Shown here: piece by piece, positions 9,863 to 21,807 of the stretch
Numbering within the stretch: the stretch's first letter is position 1
How the letters are laid out: each line of letters starts with the position of its first letter
Source of the DNA: Tricholomella constricta
Taxonomy: Eukaryota > Basidiomycota > Agaricomycetes > Agaricales > Lyophyllaceae
Assembly: GCA_013368375.1 (NCBI GenBank)
Contig: JAACJP010000033.1
Location: forward strand, 248,001 to 312,000
DNA length: 64,000 bases
Direction of reading: 5' to 3'
Translations under genes and position numbers: made by a program
Notes under the pieces: generated by a model
Database searches by the model: none
What the model was told of the DNA's origin: nothing
What the model saw: the letters and a program-made list of their open reading frames with translations, nothing else

Positions 9863-12122
9863 TCATGACCGATCCCAATACCATCCCTCCGCGGCCCATT
9901 CCGGCATCTCCGTCTCAAAAGATCCCAGGCTTGTGGTATATCGTAAGGCATGTAAGAAAATATACAACCGCTCCGGTTTTGGGTCCGGATGTAGTGGCAA
10001 GTAACACTCGGGACAATACAAGTTCTCCGATTGAACCACTGCAGTGGATTCGACTAGTGGTTCCATGGCTGATACTTTTTCCAAAGCTTCTTCTTCTGAG
10101 AGCGGAGGCGGAGCCGAGACGATTTCTGGCTCAGGCGTAGATATATCGGAAGGCGTAGCAGCAGACGAAGTAATCGCTGACGAGGAGCCAGACGCCATCG
10201 GTGTGTCGCGGTCATCCGCACTGAGAGTTGTCATCTCGAAAGCCCGATTCAGCGCCTCATCCACAAACTTTGCATGACCTCCTCGTTTTCTCTGGTTTGA
10301 CGGTGGCGGCGGCTCCAACTTTAATCCATGCGGTGTCAATTTTCCTTTTGCGCGGAAGACGACATCCCGCCAACGACTCCAATCCTCGTCCTCATCCTAT
10401 TTCTTATGAGAATGTAAAATGATCGTCAAACAACCATGCTACACACCTTCATGTTGCGCAGCCGTGTAATCACGCCTACTGCTTCGCTCGATAGCGGTAC
10501 AGGAGATCCCATCCCGATATCCATTCCAGTTTCGCGTGGAAGAAGTTTCTGTTCCGGTTCGCCCACTCTCTTAGTCAACGACTCGGGACTTCCGACCTTG
10601 TCAGTGTGCGATTGTAAATGAGGAGGTGGCGCCGGGGCAGCGCGTGCTTCGCTTGGAGCGATGTCGATGCCGCCTTTCCCGAGATTTTCGCCCTTGTAGT
10701 GCCTGTCAATCAGATTTGAAAGGATAAATGTCATGAGGCGCACCCATATTTTTGTTTCGGAATATACGGGATCATTGGCGATAGGATGTCCGAGGAATTG
10801 CAGATGAACTCTGATTTGATGAGCTAAAAGCATGACGTTAATATGACAGTCTGGAAGACAGACAAAAGGAACATACAACGTCCTGTCAGAGGTCGACCTG
10901 CCGCCACAGCATTAAGGTCAGACGTATATGATGCCAGAGGCAATGTAACATACATCGAATTACGCTGGTGTCGCTATTTGGATCATATCGGATCCGGTTA
11001 AAGATGGTCTTTGCAGGCTGTGATCATTGCGATGTAAATCAAAAATTACCTGGATGGCGTTGATCGACACGACGTACCTTTCCCTCTGGATGAACTATAT
11101 TCAGGCCCATTTGACGATCTACTGTCAGAAGTGGTTCTTCGCAGGTGATTTCCTCGCTTTACCACAATGAGAATGCGATGGCAAGCCGAATCTCAAGGAT
11201 GCGTACATACTTTGGAAACTCCCCTTTGCATCTTGCGATGTATTCTTTACGAACGGTGCCGGCCATGAACTCGCTAGTAAGCTCCCGAGCCCCATCAACG
11301 GTGAGTGGAAGAATCATCAAACCGGACGTCAAGCGGTCCAATCTGTTGACGGCTTAAACACCATCAGTCTACAGTTTAAATCAATTAGGGATAAACTTAC
11401 TGTAAACCTTTGGATATCCATGGTCGTTCTCCAGTATTCCAACCAGAGTATTGCGGAAATATCGCCCAGAGGCATGGACAGGCTGAAAATCGAAGGTACG
11501 TCAATAGGCAGATAATGAATGGATTATGTGTGAACGAACGAACGATGCTACCCGGTTTGTCTACGATTATAAATTGGCGTTCAACATCGTGGAAAATAAC
11601 CTTCACTGGTGTCGAAGTCACAGGCGGCTCGTGGCGGTGAACAACATTTCTGAACCTTTTTGAGTGGACAGGCAGATTAGATTCAAGGAACACATACTCT
11701 ATACGGTCACCATTTTGTATGATGGTGTCTGGCCGCGCGACCTTTCCGTTGACGGTAGTTACACCGGACTGTAATGCATATCTCTGTACACCAGTGTGAT
11801 GAGTTGCTTCGAAGACTGCAAAGACCATATAGAAGCTCAAAAGACGCACATAATATTCCATGGAACGATCTCGAAACTCTGTTGAAACCACCTCTAACAA
11901 TTCGCGACCTAACCATCGTTGCTTCGCCATAGTAGTGTAAGGATACCAATACGGAGGAATCTTCTTGAGGCCTGGCGCAGCCTTAGGCGTGTAGGGGTCT
12001 GCATCAGTCATGGTAGATCGAATCAAGCTCAAGATGTTGCGTTGGAATTGCTCCTTGGACGACAGAGAGATTAGAGGCAGATGGACACGTGAAGGTCGTC
12101 TCTGAGTTCCACTCTGGCTCAT
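9863..12122 (-). CDS. PUS9: tRNA pseudouridine synthase Pus9/Rib2 type (RluA family)
   Basis: Isomerises uridine-32 in tRNA anticodon loops. Start [16 protein letters not shown] (12120-12122). Ordered motifs: [35 protein letters not shown], an S4-like segment ([17 protein letters not shown]), [19 protein letters not shown], the catalytic motif [12 protein letters not shown] with the nucleophile Asp, then [18 protein letters not shown] (the family RTHQIR block). The C-terminal tail, [17 protein letters not shown] to the end EGWYWDRS, is typical of fungal Pus9. It has at least five short introns, including one after MEYY and one after RLRNMK. No deaminase domain is fused, unlike yeast Rib2. It is convergent with CWC15, with 97 bp between stops. 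Confidence 0.93.
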
Positions 12123-12674
12123 GAACTTGGACCTAAGAGTCCGTCGATAAAACGACCAGCGACGTATGGTTCAGACGTATAGTTGGTGGTAGCAATCCAC
12201 CACCGTTGAGAGAATTCGAGAAACTGGAGCGAACTCGAAGTTGGTGGGTTAGCAAAATTATCTTTTCGGCTATTCCCCGATCATTTCAATTCACTCCGAA
12301 CAGATCTACTACTACATCAATCATTCTAGTGTCCAACCTTGTGCCGCCTACTTTCACTCGATACAAGCACTGTTTTCCCGTCAAGTTAGGTCAAATAGTG
12401 TTAATACAAGAGAGTGTATGTTGCCCATATTACATCGGAGCACTTCAAATCTCACTTCTCAGCGAAGGCCATCATAGAAGTTTTTTCGTTATAGCAATTA
12501 GGGAATAAACAAAAAAGTGCTTTATCACAGTAGGGCAAAAGTATCGCATGTTCCTGGATTGGACGAGAAATCATCCACGGGGTATGTTCCTGAGTAAATA
12601 CAATCGGAAGTCCAGTTTCGCGCGCGGGAGCCTGCGAGTACATGACTTCGCTTGAAGGTCAATCGGACAGCATT
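12123..12674. other. Promoter region of PUS9
   Basis: Non-coding spacer upstream of PUS9 and downstream of the next minus-strand gene. I see no clear TATA box or RNA gene in it. Confidence 0.5.
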
Positions 12675-13623
12675 TCAGCAGAGCAGTGGCAAGTTTGAGG
12701 GCCGAACACTTGCGGTGAGAAGCTTTCGCAACGTGTTCGCCAGACGTTCAAGGCGAGCCAGGAAAAAGTAACCAGGGCCATCGGGGCCCTTGCCTGCGAT
12801 GAAGACCTCGCATGTACTGAGTTCTCTGAGGAAGCTGTTAAAGAGAGGCAAAGTGCTCGAATCAAGGTACGTACCTTTGGATAATCTGGAGGTTTTTCAC
12901 CTTCTCCATGTGGAAATGGATACAGTGCCATTCGCCACAGCCCTGACCATCATGTTCCGTCGAACTCAAAGTTGAAACTAGATTTTCCTTCACGCGTTCG
13001 AACCGACTTTGTCGGACAATGTCGTTATAGGGTAGGTTGCCTTCGACCCCCATTACACACCGTTTGAGTTTCTTTCGAGTTACGCGTGCCAGTCTGAATG
13101 CCTCTTGATGCCATTCATTGGGCCACATGCCATCTGTTGGCACATCTGTCATCATGGGAGAGTGTGTTATCGATAGGGCCGGAGGCACGGAAGGCATATC
13201 TTCGTCTTCACCCAAGGCTTCGTTGAGTATGGAGTCAAGGCTTTTAGCAGAGGAAAAGCCCAAGATGGTGTCAAGTTTACTGACATTCCCAGGAACTTCA
13301 AGATATCGACGAAGGGCATTTGGGCATTTTCCCGCTAGGCGGCGTAGTATGATCGTGATGTCGTCCTGGTTCACCGCAGGGGGATGAGCAAGAGGAGAAA
13401 CCGAAACCGGCATGGGAGGAGGGCGAAAGGCATCGACCATATACAGGTCGGTGTCCATTTCTATATCAGGATCCACCTCCAGCATCTCAAAATCGGCGTC
13501 GAGAGAGGAGTTCAGCTGGAAGGATGTCCCGGCCCAAGTTGGTTTATAAGATGAGGTTAGCTGCAGATTAAGGCCAATATTTGCAATGCTTTGGGGGTTA
13601 CGTGAATCGGAGTAGATGTTCAT
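12675..13623 (-). CDS. Hypothetical basidiomycete protein
   Basis: Starts MNIYSDSRNPQSIANIG (13621-13623). One intron (about 12830-12870) joins KVKNLQIIQ to SFLRELSTCEVFIAGKG, and translation ends ASVRPSNLPLLC at a TGA (12675-12677). About 300 residues. The N-terminal half is acidic and disordered (DADFEMLEVDPDIEMDTD). A middle helix reads DDITIILRRLAGKCPNALRRY, and a more ordered C-terminal half has WPNEWHQEAFRLARVTRKK, CGEWHCIHFHMEKVKN and FFLARLERLANTLRKL. I do not recognise a family. The clean splice join and conserved-looking C-terminus argue for a real gene. Confidence 0.65.
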
Positions 13624-13676
13624 GGTTGTAGCAGAGAGTAGACGGAGTCAGGGCCTAAGAAGGTGGAGTATAACGG

Positions 13677-13684
13677 CCTTTATA
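13677..13684 (-). promoter_or_regulatory. TATA box of the 12675-13623 gene
   Basis: TATAAAGG on the minus strand, 54 bp upstream of the ATG. Confidence 0.5.
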
Positions 13685-16108
13685 CCCAAACATAACGAGG
13701 TTGTTTGATAAAATGGCACTGGGCTATCATTGACGGTTGTTAAAAAAATATAACAGATACCCGGCGTCAAGTGAAAGACAAAGAAAACAACAGTGGGCAC
13801 GCGTCGACAGTTCCGCGCTATCAGCCGGCTGACATTGCTCACTGCCTAGGCAATGATATTCGACAACATGCGCGGAGAATGTCTCCAAGGTTTGCCGTTG
13901 ACTTGAAGATGGCATTTGGACTGTACTTGGGAAGTGTTCTACTAGTCTGTTTTAGTGTTCTGAGGATGGAAAGGTCATGTGACCGACTCTTTCGGCAATA
14001 TCCGAACACCCTCTTATTGTTTCTCGACTTGAGGCTTTGAAAATGAGCAAGCCTTCATGAAGCTTCAAGCTTCCATACTTCATTTACAAATTCAAAGCTC
14101 TCTCGAGTAGATTATTGCTCTTTCAAAGCGTCGCGGAAGTACGAACCGAGGAAAGCTTGGTCATTTGGCTTCCACAGAAAACTTTTAGACGGCAGGTACC
14201 CGTACCATACAGAATTCTGCACGTCAAATCATGTCTCTTTAAAGGACGAATGTCACTTCTGCAGGGTACGTGCGTTGTGAAACCTTTGGTTCTTGGTTGC
14301 TCAAACTCAGGCTAGCTTAGATGTGGACGGATGGACTCTGCGTCCCTGACCGACACCAATAGATCCCTGGCCGGTAAATACGGTCTATTATTGCACATCA
14401 CTCTCTATCAAGGTAAAGACTTTCACTCTGCGACTTATGTTCTTATATTTGGCACTTATGTCATATATACTAGCTTGAATTCGGGGAACATGCAGCGAGG
14501 ATCACCGCAAAAATCAAATGTTGTCCTTGCTCACTGAGATGTGTAGGTCCATATCTACCCCATTCACACTCTTCTCCTTCAATCATCCAACTGCATGTCG
14601 ATTCTGGGGGATCGTACGGTAGCGCTAAACCTCTCGCAAGCCCACCCCAAGCGCTATCTAACACAAAAACCATGTTTCTGTCCTATGTAATGCTTCCGAT
14701 AACTCTATTATATTTCCCTCACCGCGCACGGTACGAACTCCAGAATGCTCCGCTTGATTGATGTTATTCAGTTCCTCCAGTTCCGGCGCGAATGCTGCAC
14801 ATCGTGTCGAGGGATCCCGCTCTCCTTGGCGATTGTCGCCGGATCCCTTCCACAGGACCTGCACACTCAGACGTCCTTTGCCCAAATCGGATAGCGTCGG
14901 ACTTTGTAGGATCTCCAGGATGTCGTCACATTGCTGTGGCCGTGGATCCGAGAAAGACGAATTACCCATCGCAGAATAATGTGCTTTGGGGAAATAATGT
15001 TTTGCAAGCATTGTCCTTGGCCCCTTGGTCATTTTGACACAGCTTTCGACTTCTTCTAGTGCCCAGTCACCGCGACAATCATTCGAGACACATGTCGGCC
15101 CCGTAGCCAACATCCACAGCATCATAGCCTTCGTGCACGTTCTCCTGCACTATCAGCGATGTAAGGAGTTTTTGTTTTCCTTTTCAAGAAACGACTATAC
15201 ACTCAGTGAGTGTCCGTGTTCCCGTTCCATTGCGACCATAAGAGGATTAGGTCTCGCACATCCCTGAACGTGTTCAGTATGTTTCTCCTGTCCACTCTCG
15301 ATCTGTCATTCACAGAATCTTGGCGCCCCGTATGGTTCGGCCGCTCAACTCCAGTATCATTCCATCCAGGACGGAGATCTAAGGCGTAGGTCATACGACC
15401 AAGGTTTACACACGGGGATCCGGGGATTTAATCTGATGTAGCCTTGGATCCTTCCTCGCTTCGGTATTCCATGATTGCGTGCAACACAAATCATCTGGGC
15501 TTGGATCTACTTCTCCGCTTGTAATATCTGCAGAGTATTGTGCGGCTGTGGCCTCGGCATGTGGGATTGGATACTGTTCTCGCACTCGGATCGGCTGCTA
15601 TTGTAGAATTATTTAGCTTCTTCGGCTTCGATGACATGATCTGTCAGAGCATATGCTAGGCGTCTACTCACCGAGATGGCTGGAACAGTTCGGACCCCGG
15701 CGCTTGTGGCAGTGGCATAGATCAATGAAGCCCGTGGACATCTTATTCTCATCTCAATCAATCAGTCCAGAATCTCGGGAATTGCTTACACAGGATTTTG
15801 ACTGCAGATGTAACATCGGCGGGCCTGGGACCCTGGTAATGCCGTGAAGCTTCCCTGGCAGATCCGGGATGCTGGTCAAGGCAGACTTCATCTTATGGAG
15901 TCAGAACGCTTCAACAGTAGCACCGTTGTAGCTGTTCACAAAGAGATCTGCAAACATGGTGGTCGTAAGCCAATGTTTCGACATGTGACATCTCCATCCG
16001 TCAGCTTCTGGCATTCTCGTCCCGAACTTTCATAGAAATCATGACTTTTATACACAGACTTGTCTAGTTTGCTTTTCGAGGTTTCCGGATTCAAATGTGT
16101 CCACATGG
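13685..16108. other. Long stretch without a recognised gene
   Basis: 2.4 kb. The longest open frame is on the minus strand at 14658-15125 (155 codons); it has no recognisable domain and no convincing splice partners, so it may be a relic. No tRNA, repeat array or other RNA gene was seen. Confidence 0.45.
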
Positions 16109-16115
16109 TATAAAA
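16109..16115 (+). promoter_or_regulatory. TATA box of the NifS-like gene
   Basis: TATAAAA 54 bp before the chosen ATG at 16169. It lies inside an upstream open frame beginning at 16097, which is why the start at 16169 is preferred. Confidence 0.55.
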
Positions 16116-16168
16116 GGCTGATCAAAATCGTACAGGAATACCATCCCACAAGGCGGCCACCTTTCGAT

Positions 16169-18226
16169 ATGGGCAATTCTCACTCGACCACACACCCGCC
16201 ACCAAAGGCCCATCGCTCCTTCCGACGCCAGCGCTCCGCCGTGTTCTCTCGTGTTAGCTTCGGATGTGCCTCCATCGACTCCTCCACCTCTAGTCAAGAC
16301 CCCTCACAGGAAACCTCCAGTCTCGTTATTCACGAAAAATCCAGTCCTCGCGAGCATCAACTTCCGCCTTCGATACATTCGTCTCATGTCGCGTATGCGC
16401 CTTCAGAAGGCATCTGCAACGATGCTGCAACAGCGTATGCCTCCTTTCTGCAAGAGTTCCCAGGTATGTTGCAATCAAACCGCCTGTCCTGAACTTAATC
16501 ATGGAGTAATTGTTCAGAGTATCGATCAACCTGGATCCTTGACACTCTTCGCCGAACCGATTATGCCAGGCTAGAGCGCACCGGTGAAACCTACGTCGAC
16601 TTCATGGGCGGGGCGCTTTATCCGGAGAGTCTCATTAAAGTCCATACTGACTTTCTGAGTCGCAGCGTCATGGGGAACACTCATTCCGTTAGCAATAGGT
16701 GACTATATGCGCTCTCTCATGGAGATCTTTGCTAATTTGTTCTCTTCAGTTCGAAGTTATCTCTTAAATGCGCCGACGAGGCACGTGCCGCAGTACTCTC
16801 CTTTTTCAAGGCACCTCCAGAGTACACTGTAGTCTTCACGGCTAACGCGACCGCGGCCCTTAAACTCGTCGGGGAGTCATTTCCGTTCACCGGAGGCAGC
16901 ACTTATGTTCTCGGAAATGATTCGCATAATAGCGTACGTCATTGATTTGGTTGTTCCTGGTCTTGATTAAATCTAATTTAATCAAAACAATAGGTTCACG
17001 GAATCAGAGAGTACGCAACTTACCGAGGGGCCAGAGTATGTTACATCCAATCTACGCCTAATGGAGGTTTTAACGCGACCTCGGCGAAGGTATGATAGTC
17101 TCCATAGGCCGACTCCATTACTAATGTCAATCCCAGAACATACTTTTGCGTCATCGGCCAAGGTCGCGGGAACTGGCGCCATGTCTATTTGCCCTTACAG
17201 GCCAATCGAACATTTCCAACAGCAAAAATTCGCTCTCTATGATTGAATATGCCGCGTCTCTTGGGTTTCACATCCTGCTGGACGCTGCCGCTCTGGTCCC
17301 GACATCGAGTTTCTCCCTCACAGAGCACTCTGTTGATGCCATGGCGGTGTCGTTCTACAAGATGTTTGGTTTCCCGACGGGCGTTGGAGCACTTATCGTC
17401 AAGAAATCCTTCTTGGCTCAGCTCAAACGCCCCTGGTTCGCCGGCGGCACAGTTGACGTGGTACAGGTACCTGGCACTATTGTCACAAGGGCTCATGAGC
17501 CCCACGAACAGTTCGAAGTAAGTACTTCATCGTCACAGAAAACCTTCGACTGACGAACTCGCTTTTTATAGGACGGCACGATAAATTATCTGACTTTGCC
17601 TGCCATTACGGATGGACTACAGTTTCTTTCCGCCTACCTTCCTTTTCTCCCTCTGCGACTTTCCTCCCTCCTACATTATCTCATCAACTCATTATCTCTC
17701 CTGCGCCACGACACATCCGGGAAACCCGTCGTCCGCATCCTTTCACGAGTACCAACCCGTCGGCTTAAATCAGTCGGCGAACAGGCCGACACCGGATCCA
17801 TGGTGTCATTGATCTTTCTTTTTGTAAGCCGCTGTCCCCATGACACGACCCGTCTTCCTCGCTGACTTCCGGGCCTTGCAGCCGACTGGGGATATGATTC
17901 CAAATTCCTTCATTGAATACTCAGCGTCTAAACAGTTCATTTCCCTCCGGACAGGCTGCATGTGCAACCCCGGTGCTGCGGCTGCCATACTCGGCATACA
18001 AGGGGACATGGAGAAGCTTTGCCCTGGCGTCACCCTAAAGGACTTCGAGAATATTGTGGGAAGAGAGTTGGGCGTCGTGAGGATCAGCCTAGGCCTGGCG
18101 AGTAACTTCCAGGACGTCTGGAAGGTTGTGCGGTTCGCGGCACTAATCGGCAATGAGAAATCACGCCAGGTTTTGTGGGACCGTTGGACGGAGAGCAAAG
18201 GTGCCAATGTCGGCCAGGCCATCTAA
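16169..18226 (+). CDS. NifS-like PLP enzyme related to molybdenum cofactor sulfurase (no MOSC domain)
   Basis: Class V aminotransferase fold. In Moco sulfurases this domain takes sulfur from cysteine as a persulfide and passes it to the cofactor. The N-terminus MGNSHSTTHPPP fits an N-myristoylation site (Gly2, Ser6), followed by a Ser-rich disordered part. The enzyme core starts near TYVDFMGGALYPESLIK. It includes TANATAALKLVGESF, DSHNSVHGIREYA, LLDAAALVPTSSFSL with the PLP-binding Asp, the Schiff-base Lys in AVSFYKMFGFPTGVGAL, DGTINYLTLPAI, and SLRTGCMCNPGAAA with the persulfide Cys of the MOCOS-type GCxCNPGA loop. It ends SKGANVGQAI. Several short introns (near 16465, 16700, 16935, 17035, 17100, 17521 and 17825). 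The MOSC domain of full-length MOCOS/HxB is missing, so this is a stand-alone version; the substrate is not certain. Confidence 0.88.
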
Positions 18227-18573
18227 TGCGTTAATGCGTTTGTGCAACTTCGCGGAAAAGTGGATGGATGTATCAATTCAAACCCATGCAACATTATTTT
18301 ACTACCTGTTGTTTTTGAAATTTGTATGTAGTATTTCGCTGTTGTGATTTTAGTGTACCTATATATTCGTCTCGCATACCACTTTGTACCGTTTATCAAC
18401 ATCGAGCAATTTTCTCTGTAATGCGTAACTTTGCGCCGCGGTGTGTCTGACTTCGCTAGAAGCCATGGTATGTAGTTCTTAGTGTCGACACTATAGAACT
18501 CACTAGAATCAGCGTTTTGTATCATGGGGTCTGTACATACACAAAAGAAACATGACATAATTATGTTCCACCA
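18227..18573. other. Convergent intergenic region
   Basis: AT-rich 3' flanks of the NifS-like gene and the P450. No gene seen. Confidence 0.6.
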
Positions 18574-20945
18574 CTAAAATTCTCCCTTAGAAGCGACACG
18601 GATTCTAAGCGGCAATTGCGATCCCTTCTCCACCTGACCTTCGATAGTTGGAACCATGACCAGTGCAGCTTCCCTTCTGACCTTCTGAGACGCTGGCGTT
18701 GGAAGGAACTCGATCCCTCCGACGAGTTCGAAGAGGAATGCCTGTAGTTCCACCACTGCGAACTTCCATCCGATGCATGATCTACAATTAACGGTCAGAC
18801 CCACGGTGCCAGGCTTTAATTGTCCTCAAAGAAAAGAACTAACCGGACTCCGCCAGAAAAACTCATGCTAATACGAAAACGGGCGTGCGCGTTAGACGCA
18901 GGGACAACGGTATTCCAAACGTCAAGTGGAGTACGTACAGATTTCCCAGAACGCCCACAGACGTCGACTTTATGACCCTGGAATTGAGCCATCGCTCCGG
19001 ATTGAAGACATGTGCATCTTCCCCGAATACTTCCTTTTTTCTTTGCGATGCAGGTCAAGGATTAGCGCTCAACACTTTGAATAGAAAAATATTCAAGAAT
19101 GAGAAGAGTTCTAACCTGTTATATCCATGGATGGATGAGATTATCCTGACGCCCTTGGGAATGGGAAGCTCGTGAATGACCTCGCCGGACGCTGTGGTGA
19201 TCGGGTTGGAGAGCGGCAGCACGTCATCTTTGGCTGCTTGCCGGAAGGCATTGATTGCAACAGGATGGAACCGGAGTGTCTCCTATATCGGGGTCCAGAC
19301 GTTATTCGACTGTGAAATACAGTGTGTCCATTATTTACCTTCAAGACTGCGTTTAGATATGGCATGGAATCCAAATCGGAGGCAGTATAATTGGAATCGC
19401 CTCGTGTCTGCAGCGTTCGTTGCATGGAGGCGATCTCATCTCGTAGTTTCGTTTGTATATCTGGGTGACGTGCCAATTCCAGGAGCATCCAACTAAGTGT
19501 GTTCGCCGTTGTCTCATGCCCTGCCAGTATGACGACACTATAGACAGGTGAAGATCTCGAGACGTAGAATACGGCTTGTTAGCTCACCGCATGACTCCGA
19601 GCAACTCTTCTTCATTTAGCTTGGTTTTCTCGTTTTCGGATGCATTTGCTCTGACTTTCGACACAAAGGTTGGTGAGAGCTCTCTGCCTCAGAGATGAAT
19701 GACCTACCCAACAAGCTTAAGATGTCGCGGTTGCCTTTGCCTTGCAAATATGCATCTGCCTTCTGATCGACAAGTTCTTTAGCGACTCCTGTCGCCAGCT
19801 TGGCTGTGCTGCGAACGTGGAAGAGCTTCGTGCTTGGTAGGTGATCTCCTAGTAATTCTCTGAAAGGGCTAGGGACGTAGGCTATGATATTTTGAGAGAA
19901 AATTTCGCCGTTGGTTAACGTGCCAAAGGTATCCAATCTAGCAAGCGAAGGTTAGACCGACTTGTTGCGGGAATCAAATGTGATTTTACAGTAGATTTGC
20001 AAATGCCTTTCCGAGCACATTTTCGGCATCGTCGAGAGCTCCAAACTGGTAGTCGAAGGCCACTATTTCCTTCCCCTTAGACCCACGGTCATATTCAAGA
20101 AAATATATCATACCTTCGCCAATGGCGTCCAAGGCACAGCGAGAAGCCCAGAATGGTATATCCACAATGGTCGATTGGTCTTTACTCGAAGTAATGATAT
20201 CCTTCCACTTTTCTCCCATCTTGGTAACCATGTCAATCATATGTGTCGATTGGACCACTAAAAATTGACCTTTGCAGCATAAGCTGAGAACACCGGAAGG
20301 TATGCCTTGGCTTCGGGTCCCGAGAACCCTGGCAACATGACTTTTCGATGCCTCTTGTGGATATCACCTGGAGGCTCGTAAGCTCAGACTATCTGTATCA
20401 TATATTGGGCCACTCACCGTCTGCCCAAAGTATGCCCTTTCCAGACACGATTCGCGATATTTCGCGGCGCTCTGGTTGTTTCGGGAAGTTGTAGCCGGAC
20501 GTCTGAAAGATGTACTGCAAGGCCTTCGGGTCCGATATTAAGAGTCGATCCTCCTAGACACACGAGTTAGATCGCAGCCGGGGTTCGAAATAGGTGTGGA
20601 GATAGCATACGCCAAAAAGGCCCTTTATTCGGACGATATCTCCAAATTTTGCTTGCCATTGGAGCTCGACCTGCAGGATGAGCTCAGACAAGCTGCTGAT
20701 GGAAGTCGGAAGCGTGTGAAGCAAGTACTGACCTCTGCAGCTTGTCCTTGAGCCAGCTGGCTCAAATTACCTGCACAACGTGTCACGGCGAAGCCCGCGA
20801 AAAGGATAGTTAACCTACCGAGAACAAAAGAACTTGATTCTGGTCCTGGTATATGTGCGATGGAGATCCTGGTCAGGCGTCGATACAGCCTATACAAAGC
20901 GGCTCCTAGAAGAGCAAATAAACTGAAGGAAGTGATGAAGCTCAT
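18574..20945 (-). CDS. Cytochrome P450 monooxygenase
   Basis: Haem-thiolate enzyme anchored in the ER membrane. Start MSFITSFSLFALLGAALYRLY (20943-20945) gives a membrane anchor, then the proline hinge HIPGPESSSFVLG. Also seen: WADGDIHKRHRKVMLPGFSG (C helix), the I-helix oxygen-binding motif AGHETTANTLSWML, ETLRFHPVAINAFRQ (K-helix ExxR), FNPERW, and the haem loop FSGGVRSCIGWKFAVVELQ with the Cys ligand, where an intron splits GGVR from SCIG. Ends RIRVASKGEF. About ten short introns. All signatures are intact. The subfamily is not assigned and the substrate is unknown. Basidiomycetes have large P450 sets for secondary metabolism and detoxification; no biosynthetic cluster is obvious around it. 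Confidence 0.93.
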
Positions 20946-20986
20946 TGGTATGATAGCGGATGGCAGGAATGTCTCTTGACAAGAGG

Positions 20987-20995
20987 CCTTTTATA
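20987..20995 (-). promoter_or_regulatory. TATA box of the P450 gene
   Basis: TATAAAAGG on the minus strand, about 42 bp upstream of the ATG. Confidence 0.55.
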
Positions 20996-21807
20996 CAAGG
21001 GGTATGGCCATGTCAGGGTAGGAGGAGCATCCCTGAGAAGTCGAAGACGCCTTTCCTGCGTTTTACACATTTGCGTTTACGATGATGGTCAAGTGCACCC
21101 AGAGAACGGAAGCCATTCCACGGAAACAGCTCAATCTTAGGTGATAAAAGCTTAGTGTAAAGCGCATTTGGATACTCAGGGCTTCTGCGGCAGATCGTGT
21201 GGACTCCGTATCCGTAACTGTCGTACATTTGTCGTCCATGATGAGCAAAGAGGCTTCGATGTATCCGTCCTGGCGCATGGTACACAAGTCCCGAGCAGAG
21301 CCCGAGGCAGGCATGACATCCTTAGAAGTCTAAAGCAGCACATAACCCGTGGATTCTGGGAGCGTCATCTGATTCAGCGAAAGAAGAACATGTGTGGGGC
21401 TTTGGGTACAGAGTTGACGCGCAAAACGGTGATTGATTGCTCGCTGTTTGTTCATTGTAAGACCAACAGAGCTTTGCCATTAAAAAGAACAGGTCAATCA
21501 AGCGATTTCCCATTGGACCGGTAGTATGCTGCAATGGTAAGTTCACTTCCCCAGGGCACCAAGAAAATGAATAACAAGTTATAGGCGTTTAAACGTTTAA
21601 AGCCCGTCGAGTATCACTGGTGAACATTATTAGCATCTTTGCCGGAGAGGCCTTGCAGCAGTGCAGATGGGTATAAATAGAGAGGTCGCCAGCCTTCAGG
21701 TTCAAGTGCGAGTCGGTCCGAGGCTGTCCGAGGAGAAGCAAAATGAGGACCCGGGCCACGTGATATACCAGTTCTGTGCGGCTGGTGTGTGGTTGCCGCG
21801 GCTTCAC
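20996..21807. other. Intergenic region between the P450 and USO1
   Basis: No gene recognised. A TATA box for USO1 lies at 21672-21680. Confidence 0.5.
21672..21680 (+). promoter_or_regulatory. TATA box, probably of USO1
   Basis: TATAAATAG, 128 bp before the USO1 ATG. This would leave a 5' leader of roughly 100 nt. Confidence 0.4.

Noticed and set aside
14658..15125. 155-codon open frame on the minus strand
   Set aside because: No recognisable domain, atypical composition, no supporting splice sites.
16097..16168. Upstream in-frame ATG of the NifS-like gene
   Set aside because: It precedes the TATA box (16109-16115), so it cannot be in the mRNA if that box is used.
16109..20995. Possible secondary-metabolite cluster (P450 with neighbours)
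   Set aside because: No polyketide, non-ribosomal peptide or terpene synthase nearby; the neighbours are housekeeping or unrelated.
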